In this document: positions 1 to 7,838 of the stretch, in pieces
Layout: the number at the start of each line of letters is the position of its first letter
How positions within the stretch are numbered: position 1 is the first letter of the stretch
From: Leifsonia sp. 1010
GTDB taxonomy: Bacteria > Actinomycetota > Actinomycetes > Actinomycetales > Microbacteriaceae
Assembly (NCBI RefSeq): GCF_031455295.1
Contig: NZ_JAVDSL010000002.1
Coordinates: forward strand, 1 to 64,000
Length of the DNA: 64,000 nucleotides
Direction: 5' to 3'
Translations under genes and position numbers: made by a program
Notes under the pieces: model-generated
Databases searched by the model: none
What the model saw: the letters and a program-made list of their open reading frames with translations, nothing else
Told to the model about the DNA's origin: nothing

Positions 1-176
1 CCACACCCCCGCCGCGCGCGCGCCGCGGGGGGGCGCGCCGGGGCCCCCCCCCCCACTCGGAACCGGTCGGGTTGTGGTCACCCCCCCCCCCAAACCCCCC
101 CCCCCCCACGAATCTGGGGGTGACCTCAGGGAGGAATCGGGGGGTACCCCGATAGCGCGGCAGTGGCGCGAATCGG
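1..176. other. Low-complexity G/C-rich edge, no gene
   Basis: This stretch holds alternating GC runs and three long C tracts (about 46-55, 81-92 and 97-108). Reading frames through it encode only proline or arginine runs. No promoter or gene is visible until the small membrane protein that follows. The tracts resemble low-quality sequence at a contig edge, but a real GC-rich repeat cannot be excluded. Confidence 0.6.
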
Positions 177-188
177 TTGGATGGAGAC

Positions 189-482
189 ATGACCACCACC
201 ACCACCACCCCGTACCAGACCGCCACTCCCGACCGCACCCTCAGCATCACGAGCTTCGCGCTCGGACTCGCCTCGATCGTCTTCGGCTGGACGCTGATCG
301 CCCCGGTCGCCGGCCTCGTCGTCGGCATCATGGCGCTGAAGCGCGAGCCGCTGGGCAAGACCTTCGCGGTGTGGGGCATCGTCCTCAACGCCGTGATGCT
401 CGCCGGCGCCGCGTTCTTCGCCCTCCTCGCCCTCGTGGGTATCGGGTTCGGCGTCCTGGCGCTGCCGTTCGCCTGGCTGTAA
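189..482 (+). CDS. Small DUF4190-like membrane protein
   Basis: The 97-residue protein has a Thr-rich cytoplasmic head (residues 2-8) and two hydrophobic stretches (about 18-50 and 58-90). The pattern of small residues and Gly-Ile-Met-Ala-Leu-Lys after the first segment, then Ala-Val-Trp-Gly-Ile-Val in the second, is typical of DUF4190 proteins, whose function is unknown. I chose the ATG at 189 because GGATGGAG lies just before it; an in-frame TTG at 177 is less likely. It precedes trmB by 22 bases on the same strand, so the two could be cotranscribed, although trmB seems to have its own promoter. Confidence 0.8.
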   Translation: MTTTTTTPYQTATPDRTLSITSFALGLASIVFGWTLIAPVAGLVVGIMALKREPLGKTFAVWGIVLNAVMLAGAAFFALLALVGIGFGVLALPFAWL

Positions 483-492
483 GTCGACAGGG

Positions 493-498
493 GACAAT
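493..498 (+). promoter_or_regulatory. Candidate -10 box of trmB (leaderless)
   Basis: GACAAT ends six bases before the trmB ATG at 505. The first base departs from the TANNNT pattern seen at most other genes here, but the spacing fits a leaderless transcript. The same variant (AACAAT, six bases) precedes the gene at 43492. Confidence 0.4.
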
Positions 499-504
499 GG
501 GGGG

Positions 505-1188
505 ATGGAACCATCCCCCCTCGTCCGGCCGCGCAGCTTCGTAGTGCGCGGCCGCAAGACCGAAGCCCAGTCGCGCGCGATAGACGAGCTGTGGCCGAGC
601 TTCGGCGTCGACTTCGACGGCTCGCCCCTCGACCTGGACGCGATCTTCGGACGCACGGCGCCCCGAGTCGTCGAGATCGGCTTCGGCAACGGCGAGAACC
701 TGCTGACCCTGGCGGAGCGCCACCCCGACCGCGACTTCCTCGGCATCGAGGTGCACGGCGCGGGCATCGGCCGGGTGCTCGGCGCGATGCGGGATCGCGG
801 ACTCACGAACATCCGCATCGTCCGGCACGACGCGGTCGAGGTGTTCGAGCGCGGACTGCCGGCGGGTTCGGTGGATGAGATCCTCGTCTTCTTCCCGGAC
901 CCCTGGCCCAAGGCCCGTCATCATCGGCGCAGGCTCATCCAGCCGGAGGTCGCCCGGCTGCTCGTCGCTGCGCTGTCCCCGGATGGCGTGCTCCGGCTCG
1001 CGACCGACTGGGAGCCGTACGCCGAGCACATGATCGAGGTGCTCGACGCCGAGCCGGGTCTCGTGAACCTCGCGGGCGAAGCGCGCTTCGTCCCGCGCCC
1101 GGACGACCGTCCGGTCACCAAGTTCGAGCGCCGGGGCGAGCGCCTCGGCCACGCCATCTTCGACCTCGCGTACCGTCCCGCCCGCTGA
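505..1188 (+). CDS. trmB: tRNA (guanine-N7)-methyltransferase TrmB
   Basis: TrmB transfers a methyl group from S-adenosylmethionine to N7 of G46 in the tRNA variable loop. The 227-residue protein carries the Rossmann SAM-binding motif VEIGFGNGENL (about 56-66), the family signature FFPDPWPKARHHRRRL (about 129-144) with its Asp-Pro-Trp-Pro-Lys core, and the C-terminal TKFERRGERLGH block that contacts tRNA and cofactor. Length is normal for the family. The ATG at 505 follows a G run and a -10-like GACAAT. Downstream is a repeat-rich gap, so trmB is probably the last gene of its transcript. Confidence 0.96.
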   Translation: MEPSPLVRPRSFVVRGRKTEAQSRAIDELWPSFGVDFDGSPLDLDAIFGRTAPRVVEIGFGNGENLLTLAERHPDRDFLGIEVHGAGIGRVLGAMRDRGLTNIRIVRHDAVEVFERGLPAGSVDEILVFFPDPWPKARHHRRRLIQPEVARLLVAALSPDGVLRLATDWEPYAEHMIEVLDAEPGLVNLAGEARFVPRPDDRPVTKFERRGERLGHAIFDLAYRPAR

Positions 1189-1239
1189 CCCGCCTGCCCG
1201 ACCCGTCCGTCCGCCCGTAGACCCCAGTCGCGCGTCCGC

Positions 1240-1446
1240 GGCGCGCAAAGGGAGGTCATCCGATCCCGCGCATCGCCGGATCGCCTCCGTTTCCCGCATC
1301 AGGACGGCGTGTCGACGGGAATCACCTCCCATTCCGTCCGGCCACCGCGGAGGGCGGAAACGGAGGAGATCCGCATCCCCGCCTCGGCGCGTTGCGCGAA
1401 ACGGAGGGCCGAGGACGGCCGCCGGCACCGGATCGCCTCCCTTTCG
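1240..1446. repeat. Cluster of GGAAACGGAGGAGATCC-type repeats
   Basis: The 309-base gap 1189-1497 has no gene. It holds five or more copies of a short degenerate motif in both orientations: 1278-1294 (reverse), 1321-1335 (reverse, degenerate), 1356-1375 (forward), 1397-1411 (forward) and 1430-1446 (reverse). A weak further copy lies near 1246-1266. Opposed copies can pair to form hairpins after trmB. The same motif fills the gap 12339-12547. Function is unknown. Confidence 0.7.
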
Positions 1447-1485
1447 GGGGCGCACGCCTCCGGCCCGACGGACCGCCCGTATTCG

Positions 1486-1491
1486 TAGGAT
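1486..1491 (+). promoter_or_regulatory. Leaderless -10 box of the aldehyde dehydrogenase
   Basis: TAGGAT followed by six bases and then the ATG at 1498. With a transcription start about 7 bases after the box, the mRNA would begin at or next to the start codon. Confidence 0.55.
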
Positions 1492-1497
1492 GGGCGC

Positions 1498-2880
1498 ATG
1501 ACGCATGCGCGCACGGTCGACGAGCTCCGGTCCGCCTTCGAGCGAGGGGTCACCAAGCCGCTCGCGTGGCGCCTCGGCCAGCTGCGGGCGCTGCGCCGCA
1601 TGCTCACCGAGCGGTCGGCGGAGTTCGAGGATGCGCTGCTCGCCGACCTGGCGAAGAGCCCGACCGAGTCGCAGATCGCCGAGCTCGGGTTCGTGGTCGG
1701 CGAGATCGACCACACGCTGAAGCACCTGCGCCGCTGGCTGCGGCCGCGCCGCGTGTCGGTTCCCGGAGCGCTGCTCCCGGCGCGTGCGTCCACGATGCTC
1801 GAGCCGGTCGGTGTCGTGCTCGTCATCGCGCCGTGGAACTACCCCGTGCAGCTGCTGCTCGCCCCGCTGGTGGGCGCGCTCGCGGCCGGCAACGCGGTCG
1901 TGCTCAAGCCGAGCGAGCTCGCCCCGGCGACCTCTGCGGCGATGGCCCGCCTCATGCCGCAGTACCTCGACACGCGCGCCGTCGCGGTGGTCGAGGGCGG
2001 CGTGGAGGACACCACCGACCTGCTCGCCCAGCGGTGGGACCACATCTTCTACACCGGCAACGGCCGCGTCGGCCGCATCGTCGCCGCCGTGGCGGTCGAG
2101 AACCTCACCCCGGTGACGCTGGAGCTCGGCGGCAAGTCACCCGTCTACGTCGATGCCACGGTCGACATCGCCGCTGCCGCCCGCCGCATCGCGTGGGGCA
2201 AGTTCATGAACGCGGGGCAGACGTGCGTCGCGCCGGACTACGTGCTCGCCGAACGCTCCATCGTCCCCCGCCTCGCCGATGCCCTGCGCGACGCGGTCCG
2301 CGACCTCTACGGCGACGACCCGGCGCAGAGCCCCGACTACGGCCGCATCGTCAATGACCGCCAGTTCGAACGGCTGACCGGGATGCTCGGCTCGGGCACT
2401 GCGGCGGTCGGCGGCGACCACGACGCCGAGACCCGGTATCTCGCTCCGACCGTGCTTACCGATGTCGCGCCCGAGTCGCCCGCGATGGCGGAGGAGATCT
2501 TCGGCCCCATCCTCCCGATCCTTCCCGTCGACGGCCTCGACGACGCCATCCGCTTCATCCGCGCGGGGGACAAGCCGCTCGCCCTGTACGTCTTCACCTC
2601 GAGTGCGACGACCCGCCGCCGCATCCTCACCGAGACCAGCTCCGGCGCGGTCGGCTTCGGTGTTCCGGCCGCGCACCTCGCGGTCGCCGGACTCCCGTTC
2701 GGCGGGGTTGGCGAGAGCGGCGCCGGCGCGTATCACGGCGAGCGATCGCTGCGGACCTTCAGCCACGAGAAGGCGGTGCTGAGCAAGCCGCTCAGCCCCG
2801 ACACCCTGCAGCTGATCTACCCGCCGTACACCGAGGCCAAGGACCGCTTCGCGCGCGGTCTGCTGCGCAAGCTGGGCTGA
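1498..2880 (+). CDS. Class-3-like aldehyde dehydrogenase
   Basis: An NAD(P)-dependent oxidoreductase that turns aldehydes into acids. At 460 residues it is short, like ALDH3-type enzymes (fatty or aromatic aldehydes, coniferyl aldehyde) rather than the roughly 490-residue class 1/2 enzymes. Visible motifs are the cofactor loop APWNYP (111-116) and VLKPSE (135-140), the general base Glu209 in LELGGKSP, and the catalytic Cys243 in [11 protein letters not shown]. It lacks a signal peptide. It stands alone between a repeat-rich gap and aspA, so context does not reveal the substrate. A TAGGAT box six bases before the ATG supports this start. Confidence 0.9.
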   Translation: MTHARTVDELRSAFERGVTKPLAWRLGQLRALRRMLTERSAEFEDALLADLAKSPTESQIAELGFVVGEIDHTLKHLRRWLRPRRVSVPGALLPARASTMLEPVGVVLVIAPWNYPVQLLLAPLVGALAAGNAVVLKPSELAPATSAAMARLMPQYLDTRAVAVVEGGVEDTTDLLAQRWDHIFYTGNGRVGRIVAAVAVENLTPVTLELGGKSPVYVDATVDIAAAARRIAWGKFMNAGQTCVAPDYVLAERSIVPRLADALRDAVRDLYGDDPAQSPDYGRIVNDRQFERLTGMLGSGTAAVGGDHDAETRYLAPTVLTDVAPESPAMAEEIFGPILPILPVDGLDDAIRFIRAGDKPLALYVFTSSATTRRRILTETSSGAVGFGVPAAHLAVAGLPFGGVGESGAGAYHGERSLRTFSHEKAVLSKPLSPDTLQLIYPPYTEAKDRFARGLLRKLG

Positions 2881-3042
2881 TCCCTCGACGCTCGACGGCG
2901 ATGGACACCGTGTCGAAGGAGTGTGGAGATGGGCGACAGGTCGTCCAGTGGGCCTCACAGGCCCGGGGGTAGGCTCGGCACTGCCGGAGGCCACGAACGT
3001 CCGGCGCCAGAAAGACATGCCAACGCACAACGAGAGGCAACG

Positions 3043-4635
3043 GTGCCAACCGTGAACCCGACAGCAACCATGGACGACTCGAAGACAGCCCCAATCCCCG
3101 TCGTCACCCCGTCCGGACTCGTCGTCACCGATGCGTCCGAGAACGTCTCCGACGTTCCTACCCCCAGCGCCGAGGGGCGCGCGACACGCGTCGAGACCGA
3201 CTCGCTCGGCAGCCGCGAGATCCCCGCCGACGCCTACTGGGGCATCCACACCTCGCGCGCTCTGGAGAACTTCCCGATCGCCAAGCGCCCGATCTCCGTC
3301 TACCCGGACCTCATCGTCGCACTGGCCAGCGTCAAGCAGGCCGCCGCGCGCGCCAACGCCGAGATCGGCGTGCTCGAGCCGCGCAAGGCCGAGCTGATCG
3401 ACCGCGCCTGCCAGCTCATCATCGACGGCCGCTACCACGACCAGTTCGTGGTCGGCGTGATGCAGGGCGGCGCCGGAACCTCGACCAACATGAACGCGAA
3501 CGAGGTCATCGCCAACATCGCGCTCGAACTCGACGGACACGAGAAGGGCGACTACTCGCACCTGCACCCGATCGACGACGTCAACCGCAGCCAGAGCACC
3601 AACGACACGTACCCGACCGCCATCAAGATCGGCCTCACCTTCGCGCTCGGGCACCTGCTCGACGAGCTCGCTCTGCTGCGCGATTCGTTCGCCGCAAAGG
3701 CCGCCGAGTTCCGCAACATCCTGAAGGTCGGCCGAACCCAGCTGCAGGATGCCGTGCCCATGACCCTGGGCCAGGAGTTCCACGGCTTCGCCACCACGCT
3801 GACGGAGGACCACGCGCGCCTGACCGAGACGAAGTGGCTGCTCGCCGAGATCAACCTCGGAGCGACCGCGATCGGCACGGGCATCACCGCGGACCCGGGC
3901 TACGCGGCCGCCGCCGTGCGCCACCTGAACGCGATCACCGGCCTGAATCTCGAGACCGCCCCCGACCTGATCGAGTCGACCAGCGACGCGGGCGCGTTCA
4001 TGTCGTTCTCCGGCTCGCTCAAGCGCAGCGCGATCAAGCTCTCGAAGATCTGCAACGACCTCCGCCTGCTCTCGTCCGGACCCCAGGCAGGGCTCGGCGA
4101 GATCAACCTGCCGGCGCGCCAGGCCGGCTCCAGCATCATGCCCGGCAAGGTCAACCCCGTCATCCCCGAGGTCGTCAACCAGGTGGCCTTCTCGGTCGCC
4201 GGCGCGGATGTGACGGTCACCATGGCGGCGGAGGGCGGCCAGCTGCAGCTCAACGCCTTCGAGCCCGTCATCGCCCACTCACTGCTGCAGAGCATCACGT
4301 GGATGGCGCAGGCGTTCCGCACGCTGCGCATCAACTGCGTCGACGGCATCACGGCGAACGAGGAGCGCCTCGGCGCGATGGTCGGCTCGTCCGTCGGCGT
4401 GATCACCGCACTCACCCCGCACATCGGCTACGCCGCCTCGGCCGCGCTCGCCAAGTCGGCTCTCCTGACCGGACGCAACGTCGCCGACCTCGTCGTCGAG
4501 GCGAAGCTGATGAGTCGCGAGGAGGTCACCCGGCTGCTGTCGCCCGCCCGTCTGAGCGGCCTGGAGGTCGTCACCACGGCCATCCCGGTCATCGAGGCGG
4601 ATGCCATCCGCGAGGCACGCTCCGATACCGAGTGA
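3043..4635 (+). CDS. aspA: Aspartate ammonia-lyase
   Basis: The enzyme interconverts L-aspartate with fumarate and ammonia. The fumarase/aspartase signature GSSIMPGKVNP is intact near the middle of the protein, with the upstream substrate motifs TSTNMNANEV and QSTNDTYPT. I place the start at GTG 3043 because GAGAGG lies five bases before it; the in-frame ATG at 3070 has no ribosome site. This gives 530 residues, about 60 more than the usual 470. The extra N-terminal part (up to about TRVETDSLG) is rich in Pro, Thr and Val and has no recognisable domain. A hairpin terminator follows the stop directly. Confidence 0.93.
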   Translation: MPTVNPTATMDDSKTAPIPVVTPSGLVVTDASENVSDVPTPSAEGRATRVETDSLGSREIPADAYWGIHTSRALENFPIAKRPISVYPDLIVALASVKQAAARANAEIGVLEPRKAELIDRACQLIIDGRYHDQFVVGVMQGGAGTSTNMNANEVIANIALELDGHEKGDYSHLHPIDDVNRSQSTNDTYPTAIKIGLTFALGHLLDELALLRDSFAAKAAEFRNILKVGRTQLQDAVPMTLGQEFHGFATTLTEDHARLTETKWLLAEINLGATAIGTGITADPGYAAAAVRHLNAITGLNLETAPDLIESTSDAGAFMSFSGSLKRSAIKLSKICNDLRLLSSGPQAGLGEINLPARQAGSSIMPGKVNPVIPEVVNQVAFSVAGADVTVTMAAEGGQLQLNAFEPVIAHSLLQSITWMAQAFRTLRINCVDGITANEERLGAMVGSSVGVITALTPHIGYAASAALAKSALLTGRNVADLVVEAKLMSREEVTRLLSPARLSGLEVVTTAIPVIEADAIREARSDTE

Positions 4636-4637
4636 GC

Positions 4638-4659
4638 GACGGGGTTCCTCAGCCCCGTC
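4638..4659 (+). terminator. Hairpin after aspA
   Basis: GACGGGG, a seven-base loop and GCCCCGTC form a 7-8 bp GC stem three bases after the aspA stop. No long T tract follows, which is common in this GC-rich window. Confidence 0.6.
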
Positions 4660-4755
4660 ATCGAACGCAGACTCGTTCGTCTACTCCTATGGACGGATGC
4701 TCGCCTTCCCGCTGGCCCAGCGGGCTCCAGGCGGCTCCGCCGGAAGGAGCGACGG

Positions 4756-5121
4756 ATGCCGCGAGGCGAGAGACGGATCGTGGACCGCTTCCTGCGGTCG
4801 CTGGAACGGGCGCCGGGCATCCACGTCGTGGACGCCGACGCCCTGCTGCTGCAGGTGCTGACCCCGGACGATCGGATCGTGGAGGTGCGGGTGGAGGAGG
4901 ACGCCCTGCTCGCCAACGCCCGCCTGGTCGCCGACGATGCGGCTCTGCACGGACTGTCCGGGACCGACAGCGTCGAGCGGTCGTTCACGCTGTTCTTCCT
5001 GCACATGCAGACGGCGGTGCGGTCCGGGCCGCCGCAGGGGGCCCGCCGGCTCCGTTACACCGCTCAGGGCGTGGTCCGGGATGGGCACGCGGGAACGGGG
5101 AGCACGCCGCGCATGCAATAG
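4756..5121 (+). CDS. Hypothetical protein, 121 aa
   Basis: A small soluble protein of unknown function. It has an N-terminal amphipathic segment (RIVDRFLRSLERAP), alternating hydrophobic strands around VVDADALLLQVL and RIVEVRVEEDALL, and a hydrophobic stretch RSFTLFFLHMQTAV (about 75-88). No signal peptide or cysteines are present. The start is well supported by GGAAGGAG seven bases before the ATG. Competing frames on the other strand lack such a site. It has no close neighbours on the same strand, and I recognise no family. Confidence 0.65.
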   Translation: MPRGERRIVDRFLRSLERAPGIHVVDADALLLQVLTPDDRIVEVRVEEDALLANARLVADDAALHGLSGTDSVERSFTLFFLHMQTAVRSGPPQGARRLRYTAQGVVRDGHAGTGSTPRMQ

Positions 5122-5132
5122 CGGACATTGCT

Positions 5133-5263
5133 GTCTAGGCTTTTCGCCCCCGACCCGGGCAGGGTGAGCTTAAGCCCGCATAGAGGTCGTTATGCCCGAC
5201 ATAGCGACAAGGGTGCCGGCACCGGGGAATCTCGCTGCGCCGAGTGCCGGCACCCGACCTTTT
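5133..5263 (+). ncRNA. Possible small RNA between convergent genes
   Basis: A -10-like TAGGCT (5136-5141) inside the 15-base repeat GTCTAGGCTTTTCGC is followed about 70 bases later by a strong hairpin and a T run (5211-5263), with no reading frame between. A transcript of roughly 110 bases is conceivable. This is only a positional inference. Confidence 0.2.
5211..5263. terminator. Terminator between convergent genes at 5.2 kb
   Basis: A perfect inverted repeat GGGTGCCGGCAC / GTGCCGGCACCC (5211-5222 and 5244-5255) with a short T tract at 5260-5263. It lies between the plus-strand gene ending at 5121 and the minus-strand gene ending at 5274 and could end both. Confidence 0.7.
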
Positions 5264-5273
5264 CCGCCTGGCG

Positions 5274-5558
5274 TCAGTCGGACGGCGAGGGACCGGCGGC
5301 CGGAGAATCGTCCGCCGGGAGTTCATCCGTGCTCTGCGGCACGGTGCATTCGAAGTCGTACACCGCGCGGGGCGGAGTGCCCTGCAGCGCGGAGAACGCG
5401 TACACATCGACGACGGCGGCGCCTCCGAGGTGGGAGGGGCGGCGGATGCGCGTGGGCGGCGTTCGGGAGAGGGAGGGCACCGAGAGGGTGGTCTCGCTGC
5501 CGTCGCGGGCGACCAGGACGCAGGTGAGCATCCATCCGTCCGCTTCGTCGGGGATCAT
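5274..5558 (-). CDS. Hypothetical protein, 94 aa
   Basis: A short protein with a beta-rich N-terminal half (WMLTCVLVARDGSETTLSVP) and an acidic, Pro/Ser-rich tail. Two cysteines (Cys13 and Cys66) are present. The frame is supported by TAGGGT six bases upstream of the ATG, the leaderless spacing seen across this window. I recognise no family. It shares strand with the next small gene but probably has its own promoter. Confidence 0.6.
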   Translation of the reverse strand: MIPDEADGWMLTCVLVARDGSETTLSVPSLSRTPPTRIRRPSHLGGAAVVDVYAFSALQGTPPRAVYDFECTVPQSTDELPADDSPAAGPSPSD

Positions 5559-5564
5559 GCGACG

Positions 5565-5570
5565 ACCCTA
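5565..5570 (-). promoter_or_regulatory. Leaderless -10 box of the 94-aa gene
   Basis: On the minus strand TAGGGT, six bases, then ATG at 5558. This signal is the main reason to accept the small gene. Confidence 0.45.
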
Positions 5571-5672
5571 GGCGGTGCGGCCGCTCAGGTCGATTCCCCC
5601 GTCGAGGGGGAGAAGAAATCGGTGCCGTCCGCGGGGCCGGTGTGCGGCCCGGCGGACGGCACCGGAAGAGAC

Positions 5673-5885
5673 TCAGTTGAAGGGCGCCCACTCGTCGAGG
5701 TCGTACTCGAGCTCGATGCCGTCGTAGAGGCGGACCCGCCAGACCTTGCTGTTGCCGCCGACGTACTGGCCGCGGGCGGTCTCCATCGACCACTCACCGT
5801 CGCCGATGCGCTGCCAACGGATCATGCCGACGTGTTCGCGGAGCCGCGGCGCGTGCGGCGGGTGAAGGAAGTCGTCTTCAGACAT
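5673..5885 (-). CDS. Hypothetical protein, 70 aa
   Basis: A 70-residue acidic protein with aromatic-rich strands (MIRWQRIGDGEWSME, KVWRVRLYDGIELEYDL), compatible with a small all-beta fold. No cysteines, membrane segment or signal peptide. The ATG at 5885 has a purine-rich GAGGGGGA about 12 bases upstream, a poor spacing, so the start is less sure than the frame. Unknown family. Confidence 0.6.
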   Translation of the reverse strand: MSEDDFLHPPHAPRLREHVGMIRWQRIGDGEWSMETARGQYVGGNSKVWRVRLYDGIELEYDLDEWAPFN

Positions 5886-5997
5886 TTATCCATACCGTCC
5901 CCCTCGCTGCCCTCTCATCGTGGCCCAGCGTCGAGACGAGTCACTACCCCCAAATGTGGGGTCTAGGCTTTTCGCTCACCCGGCACGTCGGGATCGC

Positions 5998-6909
5998 TCA
6001 GCGTTCGCGCGCCTCGGCCTCGTGGAAGAGCGCGATCATGTCGCGGCCCAGCTGGTGCGGGGCGGTCTCGCACGGGCTGTGCCCGGTGCGGTAGACGGCG
6101 AGGCGGGCGCCGAGGGCCTTCGCGTTCGCGGCGTGCAGGTGCGTCGGCCAGAGGTCGTGATCACCCGTGACGACGAGGAGCGGGATGCCGCTGGCGGCGA
6201 CGCGCGAACGCACATCCGGGACCCGCTTCATCAGTCCGACGATGTCGTCGACGCTGGAGCGGCGGGTGAGTGCGAACCGCGACCGTACGAAGGCCAGTCG
6301 ACTGTCGGAGACCTTGTTCTTGTTCGTCGTGATGCCCCAGATCATCAGGCTCGCGCCGATGTGGGCCGTCGCGAACCAACTCAGCCAGCCGATGATCCGC
6401 ACGCCGCGGAACGACTGCCCCGGCTCCGGCGGGGCCGTCAGGAGAGTCAGCGACCGGAACAGCTCGGGATGCTCCACCAGGGCCAGCTGCGACAGGATGC
6501 CGGCGAAGGAGTAGCCGAGCACGTGCGCCGGGCCGCCGTCGCGCAGGAAGGCGACGACATCGGCTACCAGCAGTCCGTAGGTGTAGTGGCCGCCCGGGAC
6601 CGGACCGGCGTCGGCGGACTCGTACTGCCCGGCCAGATCGAAGCTCTGCACGTAATAGCCGGCCGCCACCAGGATCGGCGCCAGGAGATAGAAGTCCTCC
6701 TTGGAGCCGGTGACCCCGGGAATGAGCACGACGCGGGGATCGGCCGGGTCGCCGAGTGCGGCGACCGCCAGCTCACCGCTGGGCGCGCGGAAGCGGGAGA
6801 AGACCGTGCCGACGGGCGCGACCGACCAGTCGATATCGGGCAGGGCGGCATCGAGGCGCGCAGCCTCGTCGTCCCCGCCCGTGACCGGGCGCCGCTCTCC
6901 GATCGACAC
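5998..6909 (-). CDS. Alpha/beta hydrolase
   Basis: A serine hydrolase of the alpha/beta fold; substrate unknown. Numbering from an ATG six bases further upstream (6915), the nucleophile elbow GYSFAG places Ser136, with Asp252 or Asp254 in TGDHDLWP and His279 in RTGHSPCE as likely triad members. The oxyanion region follows PGVTGSKEDF. There is no signal peptide. I prefer GTG 6909 to ATG 6915 because a TAGCGT -10 box directly abuts the ATG, so a transcript would start near the GTG; this gives 303 residues. The FAH-family gene lies immediately upstream on the same strand. Confidence 0.85.
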   Translation of the reverse strand: MSIGERRPVTGGDDEAARLDAALPDIDWSVAPVGTVFSRFRAPSGELAVAALGDPADPRVVLIPGVTGSKEDFYLLAPILVAAGYYVQSFDLAGQYESADAGPVPGGHYTYGLLVADVVAFLRDGGPAHVLGYSFAGILSQLALVEHPELFRSLTLLTAPPEPGQSFRGVRIIGWLSWFATAHIGASLMIWGITTNKNKVSDSRLAFVRSRFALTRRSSVDDIVGLMKRVPDVRSRVAASGIPLLVVTGDHDLWPTHLHAANAKALGARLAVYRTGHSPCETAPHQLGRDMIALFHEAEARER

Positions 6910-6915
6910 AGGCAT

Positions 6916-6921
6916 ACGCTA
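6916..6921 (-). promoter_or_regulatory. Leaderless -10 box of the hydrolase
   Basis: TAGCGT on the minus strand lies six bases before GTG 6909 and directly beside the in-frame ATG 6915, arguing for the GTG start. Confidence 0.45.
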
Positions 6922-6945
6922 ACGCACCGCGGCGCGCCCGGTGGG

Positions 6946-7821
6946 TCAGGTGACGCGGCAGTACGTGGTGAGGTAGCCGATCCCGCCGATGGAGACGGTG
7001 ACGGTGGAGCGGTCGCGGAGGAAGACGGGAGGGGTGCGCGAGTAGCCCGCGCCGCCCGGGCTCCCGGTCGAGATCAGTGTTCCGGGCGGGATGGTGGCCG
7101 AGCGCGAGAGGAACTCGATCAGCTCCGGGACGCTGCGGACCATGTCGGCGGTCGACGCATCCTGCAGGATGGCACCGTCGACGTTCGTGGTGAGCCAAAG
7201 GTCTTGCGGGTCGGGGATCTCGTCGGCCGTGACGACCACGGGCCCGGTGGGGGTGAAGCCGTCGAACGACTTGCACCGCGACCACTGCGCCTCCGAGAAC
7301 TGCAGGTCGCGCGCAGTGATGTCGTTGACCACGGTGTAGCCCCACACGTAGTCCAGGGCGTCCTGCACCGGGACGTTGCGCGCCGGGCGCCCGATGACGA
7401 CCCCCAGCTCGGCCTCGTAGTCGACCTGGGTGGAGAGGTCGGCCGGCCAGGTGGTGGTTCCGCCGTGCCCGGCCAGGGAGTTCGGCCAGAGGTTGAAGAC
7501 GGTCGCCGCCTTCTCGCTCCGCAGTTTCAGCTCGGACGCGTGCGCGGCGTAGTTCGCGCCGATCGCGATGACGTGCGGCGGGCGGAGGATCGCGGAGGCG
7601 TGGCGCAACTCGTGCACCGGCGGCAGCTCGCGGCCGGCGGCTTCCGCCTCGGCGACGACCGCGCGCACCTCGGCGAGGCCGCTCTCGCCGCGTTCGATGA
7701 GCTCCTGCAGGTCCCGCGGCGGCCGGTCCATCACCTCGTCGAGGAAGAGGGCTCCGTCTCCGATGACGGCGGCCAGGCGGGGCCCGGGATCTGCGGCAGT
7801 GCTGAGGTGCGAGAATCTCAC
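6946..7821 (-). CDS. Fumarylacetoacetate hydrolase family protein
   Basis: A metal-dependent enzyme of the FAH superfamily, which covers C-C hydrolases, isomerases and decarboxylases of aromatic breakdown; the exact reaction cannot be read from the sequence. At 291 residues it matches the short bacterial forms. The metal ligands are visible as Glu136 and Glu138 in VDYEAELG and Asp167 in VVNDITARD, followed by the family block KSFDGFTPTGP (184-194). The GTG start at 7821 is preceded by TAGCCT with six-base spacing. Being upstream of the hydrolase gene, the two might act on the same compound, which is only an inference. Confidence 0.92.
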   Translation of the reverse strand: MRFSHLSTAADPGPRLAAVIGDGALFLDEVMDRPPRDLQELIERGESGLAEVRAVVAEAEAAGRELPPVHELRHASAILRPPHVIAIGANYAAHASELKLRSEKAATVFNLWPNSLAGHGGTTTWPADLSTQVDYEAELGVVIGRPARNVPVQDALDYVWGYTVVNDITARDLQFSEAQWSRCKSFDGFTPTGPVVVTADEIPDPQDLWLTTNVDGAILQDASTADMVRSVPELIEFLSRSATIPPGTLISTGSPGGAGYSRTPPVFLRDRSTVTVSIGGIGYLTTYCRVT

Positions 7822-7827
7822 CGATCC

Positions 7828-7833
7828 AGGCTA
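7828..7833 (-). promoter_or_regulatory. Leaderless -10 box of the FAH-family gene
   Basis: TAGCCT, six bases, then GTG at 7821 on the minus strand. No ribosome site is present. Confidence 0.5.
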
Positions 7834-7838
7834 TCGGT

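Noticed and set aside
2137-4278. 713-codon frame antisense to the aldehyde dehydrogenase and aspA
   Set aside because: It spans two unrelated genes and the terminus between them; composition is typical of antisense shadow frames.
4428-5118. Minus-strand frames opposite the 121-residue hypothetical gene
   Set aside because: No start signal at the usual distance, while the plus-strand frame has GGAAGGAG seven bases before its ATG.
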